Below, piece after piece: positions 26,073 to 34,527 of a stretch of 64,000 nucleotides of DNA; position 1 is the stretch's first letter, and every line of letters begins with the position of its first letter. The DNA comes from Acidobacteriota bacterium (GTDB lineage: Bacteria > Acidobacteriota > UBA6911 > JACQSX01). Below the pieces are notes generated by a model. The model worked only from the letters and a program-made list of their open reading frames with translations. It searched no databases and had not been told where the DNA came from. Location: assembly GCA_016211105.1 (NCBI GenBank), contig JACQSX010000036.1, positions 1 to 64,000 on the forward strand, written 5' to 3'. The translations under genes and the position numbers were made by a program.

Positions 26073-27098
26073 TTATCCGATGGCAAAGTCGACTTCCCGG
26101 AACTCGGCCAGTTCGTCCTTCATGTATACACGCAAGCGCTCCAGCACCTTCTTTTCCGCGATCCGGATCGCTTCACGTGTCACCCCATACTGATCGGCAA
26201 TTTCTTGCAGGGTCTTGGGCTGTTCCGCCACGAGCCGCTCAAAGAGGATTACCCGGTCGCGTTCTCCCAGCGTGCGAGCAAACGCAGTAAGCTTGTCATT
26301 TAAGATCCGCTTCAATTCGCCGCGGGCGATCTGCTCATCCACCAAAGCCTCGGTTCCGGCCAACCGGTCTATGACCCTCATCTCGCTTTCTTCGCTAATA
26401 GGATCCTCCAACGAAATATCAGACGAGTTGAGAGCCGTTTCTACCTCGACCACATCTTCTTCCTTGACATCCAACCGCTTCGCCAGCAGTTGCGGAGTGG
26501 GATCAAATCCCTCCAAACGCAGGCGCTCTTTTTCCCTCCGTAGATTAAACAGCAATTTGCGGCGATCATTGGTGGTACCGACCTTCACAATCCGATAATT
26601 ATCCAATATGAACTTGATGATGAACGCTTTGATCCAGTAACTGGCATAGGTGGGAAGACGCGCGCCCTTGTTCGGATCGTAATGCTTCACCGCCTGGATC
26701 AGGCCAATGTTGCCTTCCTGTATCAGGTCCATCACATTGGAATACACGCGATGGTACAGCATCACTATTCGAACAACCAGGCGCAGGTTGGCCGTTACCA
26801 GGCGAACTCCGATCCTCGGATCACCGGTATCTCGAAACAGCCGGGTCAATCGCTGTTCTTCCTCGGTAGTGAGCGGCTCGTATCTGCTGATTTCCAACAA
26901 ATACCGGCGCAACGGATCCAGCCTGGAGAGCTGTTTCCTGTCGGCCAGCGGCGGTTTGCCCTTGGGTCGCACCTCTCCCGTCAGAATTTCATCCGCCGAC
27001 TCGATCTCAACGCTTTCCAAGCCGGGCGTTTCAAAAGTTCCATTCTCCATCAAAGGTATCTCCCCAAAAGGAACGGTAGAACGGCTGTCCTTCTCCAT
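26073..27098 (-). CDS. rpoH: RNA polymerase sigma factor, RpoH-like sigma-70
   Basis: The product is 341 residues. Region 1.2/2: DPLRRYLLEISRYEPLT; region 2.1-2.4: NLRLVVRIVMLYHR, NVMDLIQEGNIGLIQAVKHYDP and YASYWIKAFIIKFI. The segment NDRRKLLFNLRREKERL matches the RpoH box of heat-shock sigma factors (QRKLFFNLR type). Region 4 has the helix-turn-helix LQEIADQYGVTREAIRIAE. An approximately 60-residue acidic N-terminal extension precedes region 1.2. It therefore probably directs a stress regulon and is not the housekeeping RpoD. It is monocistronic and convergent with queE. Confidence 0.88.
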   Translation of the reverse strand: MEKDSRSTVPFGEIPLMENGTFETPGLESVEIESADEILTGEVRPKGKPPLADRKQLSRLDPLRRYLLEISRYEPLTTEEEQRLTRLFRDTGDPRIGVRLVTANLRLVVRIVMLYHRVYSNVMDLIQEGNIGLIQAVKHYDPNKGARLPTYASYWIKAFIIKFILDNYRIVKVGTTNDRRKLLFNLRREKERLRLEGFDPTPQLLAKRLDVKEEDVVEVETALNSSDISLEDPISEESEMRVIDRLAGTEALVDEQIARGELKRILNDKLTAFARTLGERDRVILFERLVAEQPKTLQEIADQYGVTREAIRIAEKKVLERLRVYMKDELAEFREVDFAIG

Positions 27099-27460
27099 TT
27101 GATTTTAGTCGGGATTCCGGTAGACTCGAGCCGAAATCATGTCGGACCACCGGTCGTTCTCAAGATGAACGCCCATAAAATTGCCAACACTCCTATGATA
27201 AATCCAAATCAGGCCCCTAGTAAAATCGACAAGATCCACCATCGACCTATTGACCTTTACATAATATTACTGACGTGGCCTGCCTCGCTGGAGCGCGCTG
27301 GCCGGCGTCGGAGGGCCGGAACCGCGTCAGCTATATTTGGTAATGTTCAATAGGTGCTAGGGCCTTGGCGCATAAATGAGCGCATTTTGCAAGCGGGGTT
27401 TGAGATGCGAGGCGAGGTCCAGGAGCGAGGAGGAGGCGATGCCAGTGCGCCAACAAAAAC
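27099..27460. other. 362-bp intergenic region upstream of the sigma factor
   Basis: No supported gene. On the minus strand, around 27150-27250, a stretch reads as two hydrophobic helices ending in LRTTGGPT but is broken by an in-frame TGA and lacks a start codon, so it may be a dead small membrane-protein gene. The rest shows no repeat or hairpin. Promoters for rpoH must lie here; none is clear. Confidence 0.4.
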
Positions 27461-27943
27461 TTACTTCCCGAGGTTTCGGCAGCTCTCCCAACTCGCTCCT
27501 CGTATTTGGCGAAGCGCCTCGAAAACCGCCACCGCCACGGCGGTGGAGAGATTCAGGCTTCGCACCGGTCCTTCCATGGGGATGAACAGAGATCGATCAG
27601 CATGCTTTCCCAAAATTTCCATCGGCAGTCCGGCCGTCTCTGAGCCGAAAATCAGATAATCTTCATCGTGGAACCGCGCTCCAAGGTAAATGCGCCGCCC
27701 GCGAGTGGAAAAAAGATAAAAGCTCTGCTGCGCAACCTGCTCCCAAAATCCTGCGGTGTCCGCATGTCGGACCAGTTGCACATGGGTCCAGTAGTCGAGC
27801 CCGGCCCTTTTAAGGGCGCGATCGGTCAGTTGAAATCCGAGCCGTCCTACAAGATGCAAAACACATCCGGTCGCGGCACACAGGCGAGCGATATTGCCGG
27901 TGTTAGGAGGGATGTCCGGTTCAACGAGAACTACGTGCAACAT
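27461..27943 (-). CDS. trmL: tRNA (cytidine/uridine-34-2'-O)-methyltransferase, SPOUT family
   Basis: This 160-residue protein is typical in length for TrmL. It has the three SpoU motifs: PPNTGNIARLCAATG (motif 1, with catalytic Arg), LIFGSETAGLP (motif 2) and IPMEGPVRSLNLSTAVAVAVFEAL (motif 3, the trefoil knot that binds SAM). It methylates the ribose of the wobble base in tRNA-Leu isoacceptors in the studied homologues. The start is followed at once by LHVVLVEPDIPP as in TrmL. The upstream gap to the O-methyltransferase holds a heptamer repeat array. Confidence 0.93.
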   Translation of the reverse strand: MLHVVLVEPDIPPNTGNIARLCAATGCVLHLVGRLGFQLTDRALKRAGLDYWTHVQLVRHADTAGFWEQVAQQSFYLFSTRGRRIYLGARFHDEDYLIFGSETAGLPMEILGKHADRSLFIPMEGPVRSLNLSTAVAVAVFEALRQIRGASWESCRNLGK

Positions 27944-27986
27944 TCAGATCAGGTTATTCTCAGGCGGACACGCAGACCCAACGTCT

Positions 27987-28049
27987 GACCTGCGACTTGC
28001 GACCTGCGACTTGCAACCTGCAACCTGCGACTCGCGACCTGTTACTTGC
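27987..28049. repeat. heptanucleotide repeat array (9 units of RACYTGC type)
   Basis: Nine consecutive 7-bp units follow each other without gaps: GACCTGC, GACTTGC, GACCTGC, GACTTGC, AACCTGC, AACCTGC, GACTCGC, GACCTGT, TACTTGC. The array fills most of the 113 bp between the stop of the O-methyltransferase and the trmL start. Short stretches with the same period occur at 48018-48038 and, with a different consensus, at 36600-36667. Confidence 0.9.
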
Positions 28050-28056
28050 AACCGAC

Positions 28057-28686
28057 TCACTGTTTCAGGCACACTGCGACGCCGTCACGGATAGGGAGAA
28101 TCACCGGGTATAACTCTGCCGTCGAATAGATCAGACGATTGAATTCGCGTATCCCTTCGGTATCCTGGTCACTGTCACTTTGGGCCACGCGCCCGCCCCA
28201 AAGGACATTGTCCGCGATGAATAGACCGCCCCTTTTGACACGCCGAACAGCTTTGCGAAACGCGTCTGGGTACTGATATTTGTCCACATCGTTGAAGATC
28301 AGGTCGAACTCTCCCTGAACCGTGTCGATCAACTCAATGGAATTGCCCACCAGGATTTCGATTCGCTCAGCGACACCCGCCCGCTCAAAATAGCCACGGG
28401 CTTCTTCCGCATTTCGCCTGCTTCCGTCCGTGTAGTAGACTTTCCCCTCTACACCGACCGCGCCAGCCAGCCAAAGAGTGGAGTAGCCGATGGCCGAGCC
28501 CATCTCAAAAACCCGCCGGGCGGCGATAATACGAGCGTATTGGTGGAGCATGCGCCCTACTGCGGGACCGATAATCGGGATGGAGCGTTTCCGCGCTTCC
28601 GTTTCCATCTCACCAAGCACCGCATCTCGCGCCGGCAACAGAGAGTAGATATATCGCTCGGTCAGTTTGTCGATAATCTTAGCCAT
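28057..28686 (-). CDS. O-methyltransferase (family 3, catechol/caffeoyl-CoA type)
   Basis: This 209-residue SAM methyltransferase has motif [17 protein letters not shown], the [14 protein letters not shown] segment (metal-binding aspartates of the family) and [13 protein letters not shown], the conserved NxxW region following the metal ligand. The ATG at 28686 was chosen over the GTG at 28692; neither has a clear ribosome-binding site. Bacterial relatives methylate catechol-like hydroxyls or wobble uridine (TrmR of Bacillus). The neighbour TrmL modifies the same wobble position, so a TrmR-like tRNA role is possible. Divergent from ribBA by 109 bp. Confidence 0.85.
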   Translation of the reverse strand: MAKIIDKLTERYIYSLLPARDAVLGEMETEARKRSIPIIGPAVGRMLHQYARIIAARRVFEMGSAIGYSTLWLAGAVGVEGKVYYTDGSRRNAEEARGYFERAGVAERIEILVGNSIELIDTVQGEFDLIFNDVDKYQYPDAFRKAVRRVKRGGLFIADNVLWGGRVAQSDSDQDTEGIREFNRLIYSTAELYPVILPIRDGVAVCLKQ

Positions 28687-28795
28687 GGGCACAAATTACG
28701 GTTGCAACTGTCCAAAATCCGAGGAGCGTTTCCCCTTGGAGCCTTCGACACCGCAATCTTATAATGGGGAATGGACAGAGGGAAGAGAGTGGGCG

Positions 28796-30001
28796 ATGTT
28801 TGCAACCATACCGGAAGCGCTTGAAAACATCCGCAATGGCCGCATCGTGATCGTGGTCGATGACGAAGACCGCGAAAATGAAGGCGACCTCACCATGGCT
28901 GCGGAAAAAGTGACGCCACAAGCGATTAATTTCATGGCTTGCCATGGTCGCGGCCTGATTTGTCTGCCAATGACACCGGAGCGGCTGGCCCAATTGGAGA
29001 TTCCGCTCATGGTCTCCAAGAACAATTCTCGTTTTGGAACCGCCTTCACCGTATCCATTGAGGCCCGGCGAGACGTATCCACCGGAATTTCAGCCGCCGA
29101 TCGCGCGCAGACAATTCTTACGGCCGTGGATCCAAATACAAAACCTTCAGATATCGTCATGCCCGGACATGTCTTCCCGCTTCGTGCCGAGCCGGGCGGT
29201 GTTCTGAGACGCGCCGGTCAAACGGAAGCGGCTGTCGATTTGGCGCGACTGGCTGGATTGCACCCGGCGGGAGTCATTTGTGAAATCATGAATGACGACG
29301 GTACAATGGCGCGACTTCCCGAGCTTGAAAAATTTGCCCGACAGCACGCAATGAAAATCATCTCCGTCGCCGATTTGATCCGTTTTCGAATCCAAAACGA
29401 AAAGTTCGTGCGTGAAGTTGCCGACGCCCTGCTGCCCACGGAATTTGGCGAGTTCAGAATCAAGGCTTTCATCAATGAATTGGACCAGAGAACACACCTG
29501 GCGCTGATTTGCGGCGACATTTCCGACAGCGAAAACGAACCGGTATTGGTGCGTGTCCAGGCACAGTCGACGGTTTCTGACGTCTTCCATTCCTTGCGCG
29601 GCGACAGCGGCGAACAGTTGCGGAAAGCGATGAAATTGATCGGGCAGTCCGGGCGTGGCGTGCTTGTTTATCTACGCCAGGAAGGAAGAGGCATCGGTCT
29701 CATCAATGAAATTAGATCCTATGCGTTGCAGGACGAAGGCAAAGAGGCGCCCGGGACCAACACGACGCCAGAATTTCAGCCGGACTTCCGTGATTATGGT
29801 GTGGGAGCCCAAATCCTAAACAGCCTGGGTCTGCGTCAAATTCGGCTGCTCACAAATCACCCCAAAAAGGTGGTCGGCTTGGAAGGCTACGGCATCACGA
29901 TTGTCGAACAGGTCCCTCTGGAAATTAGCTCCTCCGAATACTCCCAACATTATCTTCAAACCAAGAAAGAAAAGCTGGGACACCAGTTGACTAATCTGTA
30001 G
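28796..30001 (+). CDS. ribB: RibBA-type protein: DHBP synthase with a GTP cyclohydrolase II-like domain lacking zinc cysteines
   Basis: This 401-residue protein has an N-terminal 3,4-dihydroxy-2-butanone-4-phosphate synthase (residues 1 to about 205) that is intact: [13 protein letters not shown] acidic loop, [21 protein letters not shown] and [14 protein letters not shown]. The C-terminal domain matches GTP cyclohydrolase II in [20 protein letters not shown] and [17 protein letters not shown]. But the three zinc ligands of active enzymes (Cys54, Cys65, Cys67 in E. coli RibA) are Ser258, Gly269 and Ser271 here, at exactly matching spacing. The DHBP synthase should work; the cyclohydrolase half probably does not, resembling the RibBX variants described in Proteobacteria. 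A separate RibA would be needed elsewhere. Confidence 0.9.
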   Translation: MFATIPEALENIRNGRIVIVVDDEDRENEGDLTMAAEKVTPQAINFMACHGRGLICLPMTPERLAQLEIPLMVSKNNSRFGTAFTVSIEARRDVSTGISAADRAQTILTAVDPNTKPSDIVMPGHVFPLRAEPGGVLRRAGQTEAAVDLARLAGLHPAGVICEIMNDDGTMARLPELEKFARQHAMKIISVADLIRFRIQNEKFVREVADALLPTEFGEFRIKAFINELDQRTHLALICGDISDSENEPVLVRVQAQSTVSDVFHSLRGDSGEQLRKAMKLIGQSGRGVLVYLRQEGRGIGLINEIRSYALQDEGKEAPGTNTTPEFQPDFRDYGVGAQILNSLGLRQIRLLTNHPKKVVGLEGYGITIVEQVPLEISSSEYSQHYLQTKKEKLGHQLTNL

Positions 30002-30013
30002 GCATCATTCGCT

Positions 30014-30470
30014 GTGGCTCAATTCATCATCGATCTGCGTAGCGACACCGTTACGCAACCGACCCCTGCAATGCGTCGCGCCATGGAACAGGCCGTCGTG
30101 GGTGATGACGTATACGGGGAGGATCCCACCGTCAACAAGCTTCAGGAACGCGCTGCCGAAATCTTTGGCAAGGAGGCGGCCTTGTTTGTTCCCAGCGGCA
30201 CCATGGGGAACCAGATTGCGGTAAAGCTGCACACCCGCGCGGGCGACGAAGTCATCCTCGATTGACACGGCGACGGTACAGACCAACATTGTCATCTTCG
30301 AGGTCGACCCGGCATTGCAAACTGCTGAAGAAGTATTGCTGCGATTGAGAAAACGGGGAATTTTCATGGGAGCCGTGGCGCCGCAAGCCATTCGCGCGGT
30401 GACTCATGCAGACGTCAGTCGAAAAGATATCGAAGTTGCTCTAACCGCCCTGCGGGAGATCCTACGCTGA
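30014..30470 (+). pseudogene. ltaE: low-specificity L-threonine aldolase, internally deleted
   Basis: The GTG at 30014 opens a perfect LtaE N-terminus ([38 protein letters not shown]) that runs to residue 83 and hits TGA just after GDEVILD. In another frame from about 30270 the LtaE C-terminus follows (TVQTNIVIFEVDP, then APQAIRAVTHADVSRKDIE) and ends at 30470. About 190 codons, including the PLP-binding lysine, are missing between the two parts, and the frame changes at the junction. It cannot encode an active aldolase. The gene starts 12 bp after ribBA, so the original may have been in that operon. Directly after its stop the transposase fragment begins. Confidence 0.88.
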
Positions 30471-30481
30471 GGGCGCCGCTC

Positions 30482-31242
30482 GTGGAAGGCGTCAGCATCC
30501 GTAGCACGGAGCGCATGACCGGCGTTCACCGAGACACCATTATGAGACTGTTGATCTGGGCCGGTCAGTCCTGCCACGTGCTCCTGGATGAAAGGATCCG
30601 AGGAGTCGAGTGTAATTTTGTTCAGGTCGATCAGATTTGGACATTCGTAAAAAAGAGGCAGAAGCAGTTACGTCAATCAGATCCCTATGAATACGGGGAT
30701 CGGTATGTTTTTGTGGCCATTGACGCTGAGACCAAACTGATCCCCTCTTTCCGGGTAGGGAAGAGGGACAGCGACACGGCCCTTTACTTTAAGGGAGACC
30801 TGAGAAAACGGATTCAGGGACGGATTCAGCTCACGAGCGATGCATTCGTACCATACGTGCGGGTCGTGGAAGACACTTTCGGCGCAGATGTGGATTACGG
30901 GCAATTAGTGAAAATTTTTGGTAACACGGTCGAACCTGGCCGGGAGCGCTACAGCCCGAGCCGGATTTCCGGCACGGATCACAGCAAATTATTGGAAATC
31001 CTGACGAAGATCTGATTTGCACTTCCCATGTGGAGCGCCAAAATCTTACAATGCGGATGCAGATCAGGAGATTAACGCGACTGACGAACAGCTTCAGTAA
31101 AAAACTAGAAAACTTGAAGGCTGCCTTGGCCTTACATTTCGCTTACTATAACTTCGTCAGAATTCATCAGACGTTAAGAGTAACTCCGGCAATGGCCGCC
31201 AGTGTCACGAATCGCCTTTGGGGACTGGACGAGATGTTATGA
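30482..31242 (+). pseudogene. IS1-like DDE transposase, 5' truncated and frameshifted
   Basis: The translation has the IS1-like pattern SIRSTERMTGVHRDTIMRLL (helix-turn-helix), VDQIWTFVKK with the first catalytic Asp, YVFVAIDAETKLIPSFRVGKR, LTSDAFVPYV with the second Asp, RYSPS, and then, one frame back, IGNPDEDLICTSHVERQNL with the catalytic Glu, ending in FSKKLENLKAALALHF and TPAMAASV. The zinc-ribbon-containing first 40-50 residues are missing and the upstream sequence is the ltaE end. The frame changes by one base near 30981-30991, where no classical slippery heptamer exists. No terminal inverted repeats are visible. It is a fossil element; the methyltransferase ATG overlaps its stop. Confidence 0.85.
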
Positions 31243-31925
31243 GTTCTGGTGAAAAACCATCGTTGTTCAATCAGCTTGAACCAGATCCAGAGGTGAGTAG
31301 TTATAAAACCCTGTCCTCGGTCTGGGAAAGACAGGACTCAGAGCTAATTGAAGAGATGCTCCGCTTCTATCCTAGACAAGAGCCAGAATTGATTCTTGAT
31401 GCCACAGTCAATGGTGGCAGGTTTTGGGTTGGAAGCTGCCGGCCTGTAGTTGGGATGGATATCACCATTTGTCACAGACCCAAGATTGTCGGCGATAACA
31501 TGCGGATGCCGTTGCGCCCTGAGATTTTCGACGTGGTAGTTTACGACCCGCCACATATCCCTAATCAGGGAAAAGATAAACAGAAGGACTTCAATATTCG
31601 GTTTGGACTGGTTCTGAAATCATCTAAAGAGAACGGTTATACCTTCTCTCATACCTACCCACTATTCGTCACCGAGGCATACCGAGTTTTGAAACCAGAG
31701 GGAATATTGCTCTGCAAGATCACGGATTATGTGCATGATCACCAATACCAATGGGCTCACATAGACCTCATAGAGGCTGCCAAGGAAGCTGGATTTTGCG
31801 CTTGTGACTGCATCATAAAAATACGGAAGGGGCCGATAATCGATCCAAAGTGGAAAATCGCTCATCATTCACGAAGAAGGCATTGCTATTGGCTCGTCTT
31901 TCGGAAATCCGTGAAATGTGAGTAA
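31239..31925 (+). CDS. probable DNA methyltransferase (DPPH-type amino-methyltransferase) of a restriction-modification pair
   Basis: This 228-residue protein starts at the ATG at 31239, overlapping the transposase stop. Motif IV reads VVVYDPPHIPN (DPPx, as in amino-methyltransferases of cytosine-N4 or adenine-N6), preceded by ELILDATVNGGRFW as the SAM motif I, VVGMDITI with the acidic ribose-binding residue, and followed by AYRVLKPEGILLCKITD. The target-recognition region is not obvious in such a small protein. Base composition is visibly more AT-rich than in the neighbours, and the flank is an IS fossil, which suggests transfer. The next gene converges with 4 bp between the stops and looks like a nuclease. 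An RNA methyltransferase is the main alternative. Confidence 0.72.
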   Translation: MSSGEKPSLFNQLEPDPEVSSYKTLSSVWERQDSELIEEMLRFYPRQEPELILDATVNGGRFWVGSCRPVVGMDITICHRPKIVGDNMRMPLRPEIFDVVVYDPPHIPNQGKDKQKDFNIRFGLVLKSSKENGYTFSHTYPLFVTEAYRVLKPEGILLCKITDYVHDHQYQWAHIDLIEAAKEAGFCACDCIIKIRKGPIIDPKWKIAHHSRRRHCYWLVFRKSVKCE

Positions 31926-31929
31926 ATCA

Positions 31930-32562
31930 CTACAGACTCCGCAGTTGCAGATCCCATTCCAGAAGCATCTGGCAATGCTCTAGCTTAAGATTTCTGATCG
32001 AGCATTTTCCGTCTGAGGCGTCAAAATGGACTCTAAACAAACGTTCACCTTGATCGCAAATATCTGCGCCTAAACTCTGGCGTCCCTGTCGTCTCCCGAC
32101 AACGGTTAGTTCTGCAGAACCGATTAGCTGTAACAACCCGACCGGGATATCAAGAAGCTGGTAATGGAGTAGTTCCTGTCCCCATATCGATCTGAGCATC
32201 AGAATAACGTCGTACTTCATTAGGTGATTGAGGACACGCTCGACAAGCAGATTAGCAGTCCAAGGCTCACGTTCCGTCGTACAAAGCTTTGTAATGTTAA
32301 TCTGGCGTGCCTGCGTACCAATTCCAGTCTCAGTTTTCAGAGACAGGCGAGTACTTTCAACCACCAAATCGTGTGTGGGTTGATTCAGACCTGTCCTTGT
32401 AACCACCGTAAACGGCTTTTTCACTCTCCGGAATGCTTCCTGTACGAGACCTTCAAAGTAGATCCCCTGAGGCGGAATCCTGTCGTAAATAGAGTGATGG
32501 ATATTAACCAGCACTCGGAGTGCTGTCAGGAAATCGTCTTGAAAGATCCCGCTTGCTGACAA
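31930..32562 (-). CDS. putative restriction endonuclease (PD-(D/E)xK-like) paired with the methyltransferase
   Basis: This 210-residue protein has a TTG start; no in-frame ATG lies near the N-terminus. I do not recognise a named family. Residues around 65-85 read THDLVVESTRLSLKTETG, which looks like a PD-(D/E)xK core: an acidic residue at a turn, a short strand, then SLK with the catalytic-type lysine (Ser in place of the acidic residue, as in some restriction enzymes). The following ARQINITKLC, then the helical WTANLLVERVLNHLMKYDVILML, fits the fold. Convergent with a DNA-methyltransferase gene, 4 bp between stops, in a lower-GC island: a compact type II restriction-modification system is the simplest reading. 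A structure-based search would confirm or reject it. Confidence 0.55.
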   Translation of the reverse strand: MSASGIFQDDFLTALRVLVNIHHSIYDRIPPQGIYFEGLVQEAFRRVKKPFTVVTRTGLNQPTHDLVVESTRLSLKTETGIGTQARQINITKLCTTEREPWTANLLVERVLNHLMKYDVILMLRSIWGQELLHYQLLDIPVGLLQLIGSAELTVVGRRQGRQSLGADICDQGERLFRVHFDASDGKCSIRNLKLEHCQMLLEWDLQLRSL

Positions 32563-32661
32563 TGGGCGAGATTATGCCACAGAGCAGAGATATTTCAAAT
32601 TAGGCACTACCCAAAAGGGCGTCCCCCTTGCTTGGCTCTCTATTTTCAAACCACCTGCGGC

Positions 32662-33825
32662 TTACATCAATTCACTCAGGATGGTGTTGCTTACCAAATA
32701 CCCGGCGGTCGTAAAGCGGTAATGGCCGCTCATCCGTTCTACCCAACCCTGGTCTAAAAACGACTGCCAGCGCTGCTGCAAGAGGCGATTGCGTTGCACA
32801 AACGCATCCAGCACTGCCTCTGAAATCCCCTGACGCAGGCGCATGCCCAAGAAGAATTGTTCCCGTTCGGCTTCCATCTCACTGATGATCCTTTCCTCCG
32901 CTCGTGCCGAACTGCCGCTTTCCACCCCGGCCAGATAGCCCGAAAGCGAACGGGTGTTCTTCCAGCGCCTGATTCCGTCGAAAGAATGGCTGCCAAGGCC
33001 AAATCCCATATAGGGCTGACGGGTCCAGTATTTCAAGTTATGCCGGCTCTGAAAACCGTCCCGGGCAAAGTTGGAGATTTCATATTGGGCCAAGCCGGCC
33101 GGTTCCAAGAACCGCACAAGGTGACCGTACTGTTCCGCTACAAAATCTTCAGAAGGAAGCATGATCTTTTCAAACCTTACGTCGTCGTGCAGGGGCGTGC
33201 CGCTGTGAAGCTCCAGCATATAAACGGAGAGGTGTTGAATCGGCAGAGAAGCGGCGATTCGTAGGTTTCGGGCAAAAGAGCTTGCCGTTTGTCCGGGAAT
33301 ACCCAACATCAAGTCGATGCTGGCGTTTGTGAATCCACTGTCAACCGCCATCTCGACTGCGCGCCTCGCTTCTTTCGCCGTGTGAGCGCGGGTCATTGCG
33401 ACCAGCTCTTCGTCATCAAAAGATTGAACTCCAATGCTCACGCGGTTGATTCCTGCCGCGCGGTAGAAAGGAAGCTTGCCTGACTCCGCAGTCGATGGGT
33501 TCATCTCGAGGGAAATTTCCGCGTCCCAGCCGATCAAAAATCGCGCTGTCAGCGCATTTAAGATTGCCTCGATAAATTGCTCCGGGACCAGCGACGGTGT
33601 TCCTCCTCCGAAGTAAACGGAATCCGCTGTGCGCAGACAGGACCCCAGTTCCGCGTTGCCGATCTCCTTGAGCAACGCGGATAGATATCGTCGTGCCATG
33701 TTTTCGTCGAAAAGCGTGGTGGCAAAATCGCAATAGTTGCACCGGGTGGCGCAAAATGGGAGATGGATGTAGATGCCAATGCGGGTGGCAGATACCGGCT
33801 GCCGACCCACCGGTTCATTTAACAT
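32662..33825 (-). CDS. hemW: radical SAM heme chaperone HemW
   Basis: This 387-residue protein starts at the ATG at 33825, which overlaps the radC 3' end by 11 bp. Radical SAM motif C-x3-C-x2-C followed by Phe (CATRCNYCDF) preceded by IYIHLPF, the HemW signature; the fourth HemN-type cysteine pattern CxxxCxxCxC is absent, as in HemW. VYFGGGTPS, EMNPST, NRVSIGVQSFDD, DLMLGIPGQT and GFGLGSHSF are conserved. The C-terminal helical domain (EREQFFLGMRLRQGI) is complete. It transfers heme to respiratory enzymes and should not be annotated as coproporphyrinogen oxidase. Confidence 0.93.
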   Translation of the reverse strand: MLNEPVGRQPVSATRIGIYIHLPFCATRCNYCDFATTLFDENMARRYLSALLKEIGNAELGSCLRTADSVYFGGGTPSLVPEQFIEAILNALTARFLIGWDAEISLEMNPSTAESGKLPFYRAAGINRVSIGVQSFDDEELVAMTRAHTAKEARRAVEMAVDSGFTNASIDLMLGIPGQTASSFARNLRIAASLPIQHLSVYMLELHSGTPLHDDVRFEKIMLPSEDFVAEQYGHLVRFLEPAGLAQYEISNFARDGFQSRHNLKYWTRQPYMGFGLGSHSFDGIRRWKNTRSLSGYLAGVESGSSARAEERIISEMEAEREQFFLGMRLRQGISEAVLDAFVQRNRLLQQRWQSFLDQGWVERMSGHYRFTTAGYLVSNTILSELM

Positions 33826-34444
33826 TTGCTTCTCCCAACTGTCCGCGGTCCAGGAAGCTAAAATAACATCTGTCGCCGACAATGATGTGGTCTAGTACCC
33901 GCACTCCCAGCAGGCTTCCGCATTCAACCAACCGTTGAGTAATTTGACAGTCCTCCGTGCTCGGTTCGGGATCGCCACTTGGGTGATTATGTAAACAAAT
34001 GATCGCGGCCGCGCTATGGCGCACCGCCGGCGTAAACACCTCCCGAGGATGGACCAGAGACGCAGTGAGCGTTCCCTCTGAGATCACTTCATCCCGAACA
34101 ACTCGATTTTTGCTATTTAACAGCAATAATACAAACAACTCATGATTTTTGCCGTGGAAGAAGTCTTTGTAGGCATCAAACACTTGACGGCTGTCATGAA
34201 ACGGCCCCCGCATGGGCGCGGGTTCTCGCAATTCTTCCATCAGCTCCTGAAAAACCTGCACCCGGGAGCCGGGAAGTCCCAAAGAGTTCAGCTCGCCCTG
34301 AGTGACCGAAAGCAGTCCCTTCAGGCCGAAACTGCCCAGGAAAATGCGGGCTTCCAACTGATTCCAGCACAGCAGTCGGCAAAGCAACGATGTCTTGACG
34401 CTAGGATCCTTTTCCATCCGACACGGTGCTCGCATGTCTACCAT
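33815..34444 (-). CDS. radC: RadC family JAB-domain protein
   Basis: The product is 209 residues. The JAMM-like metal site is LHNHPSGDPEPS (HxHxSGD) and the upstream SEGTLTASLVHPREVF is the usual RadC lead-in; the HhH-like N-terminal half (GLKGLLSVTQGELNSLGLP) is present but divergent. RadC proteins share a JAB fold with peptidases and deaminase partners, and the older DNA-repair assignment is doubtful. The start at the ATG at 34444 is a choice among close candidates (34435, 34417). It overlaps hemW by 11 bp and is divergent from rlmI. Confidence 0.85.
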   Translation of the reverse strand: MVDMRAPCRMEKDPSVKTSLLCRLLCWNQLEARIFLGSFGLKGLLSVTQGELNSLGLPGSRVQVFQELMEELREPAPMRGPFHDSRQVFDAYKDFFHGKNHELFVLLLLNSKNRVVRDEVISEGTLTASLVHPREVFTPAVRHSAAAIICLHNHPSGDPEPSTEDCQITQRLVECGSLLGVRVLDHIIVGDRCYFSFLDRGQLGEANVK

Positions 34445-34527
34445 AACCGTCGCCTTTCGACGTTTGCGAAAACAAGCGAGTGTCACCTCTCTTCCATTCA
34501 GCGACTAGGCGCGCATAGAATCATCCC

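Noticed and set aside
27150-27250. A small two-helix membrane protein upstream of rpoH on the minus strand
   Set aside because: An in-frame TGA interrupts it and no start codon lies before the hydrophobic part. Listed only as a possible relic.
27987-28049. Possible CRISPR-like array from the repeated GACCTGC/GACTTGC units
   Set aside because: The units are 7 bp and contiguous with no spacers, and no cas gene is present. It is a tandem repeat.
28687-28795. FMN riboswitch before ribBA
   Set aside because: The gap is about 110 bp and shows no RFN-element core or paired arms.
30976-31000. Programmed -1 frameshifting in the transposase, as in IS1
   Set aside because: No X XXY YYZ slippery heptamer is present, and the protein also lacks its N-terminus. 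A mutation is simpler.
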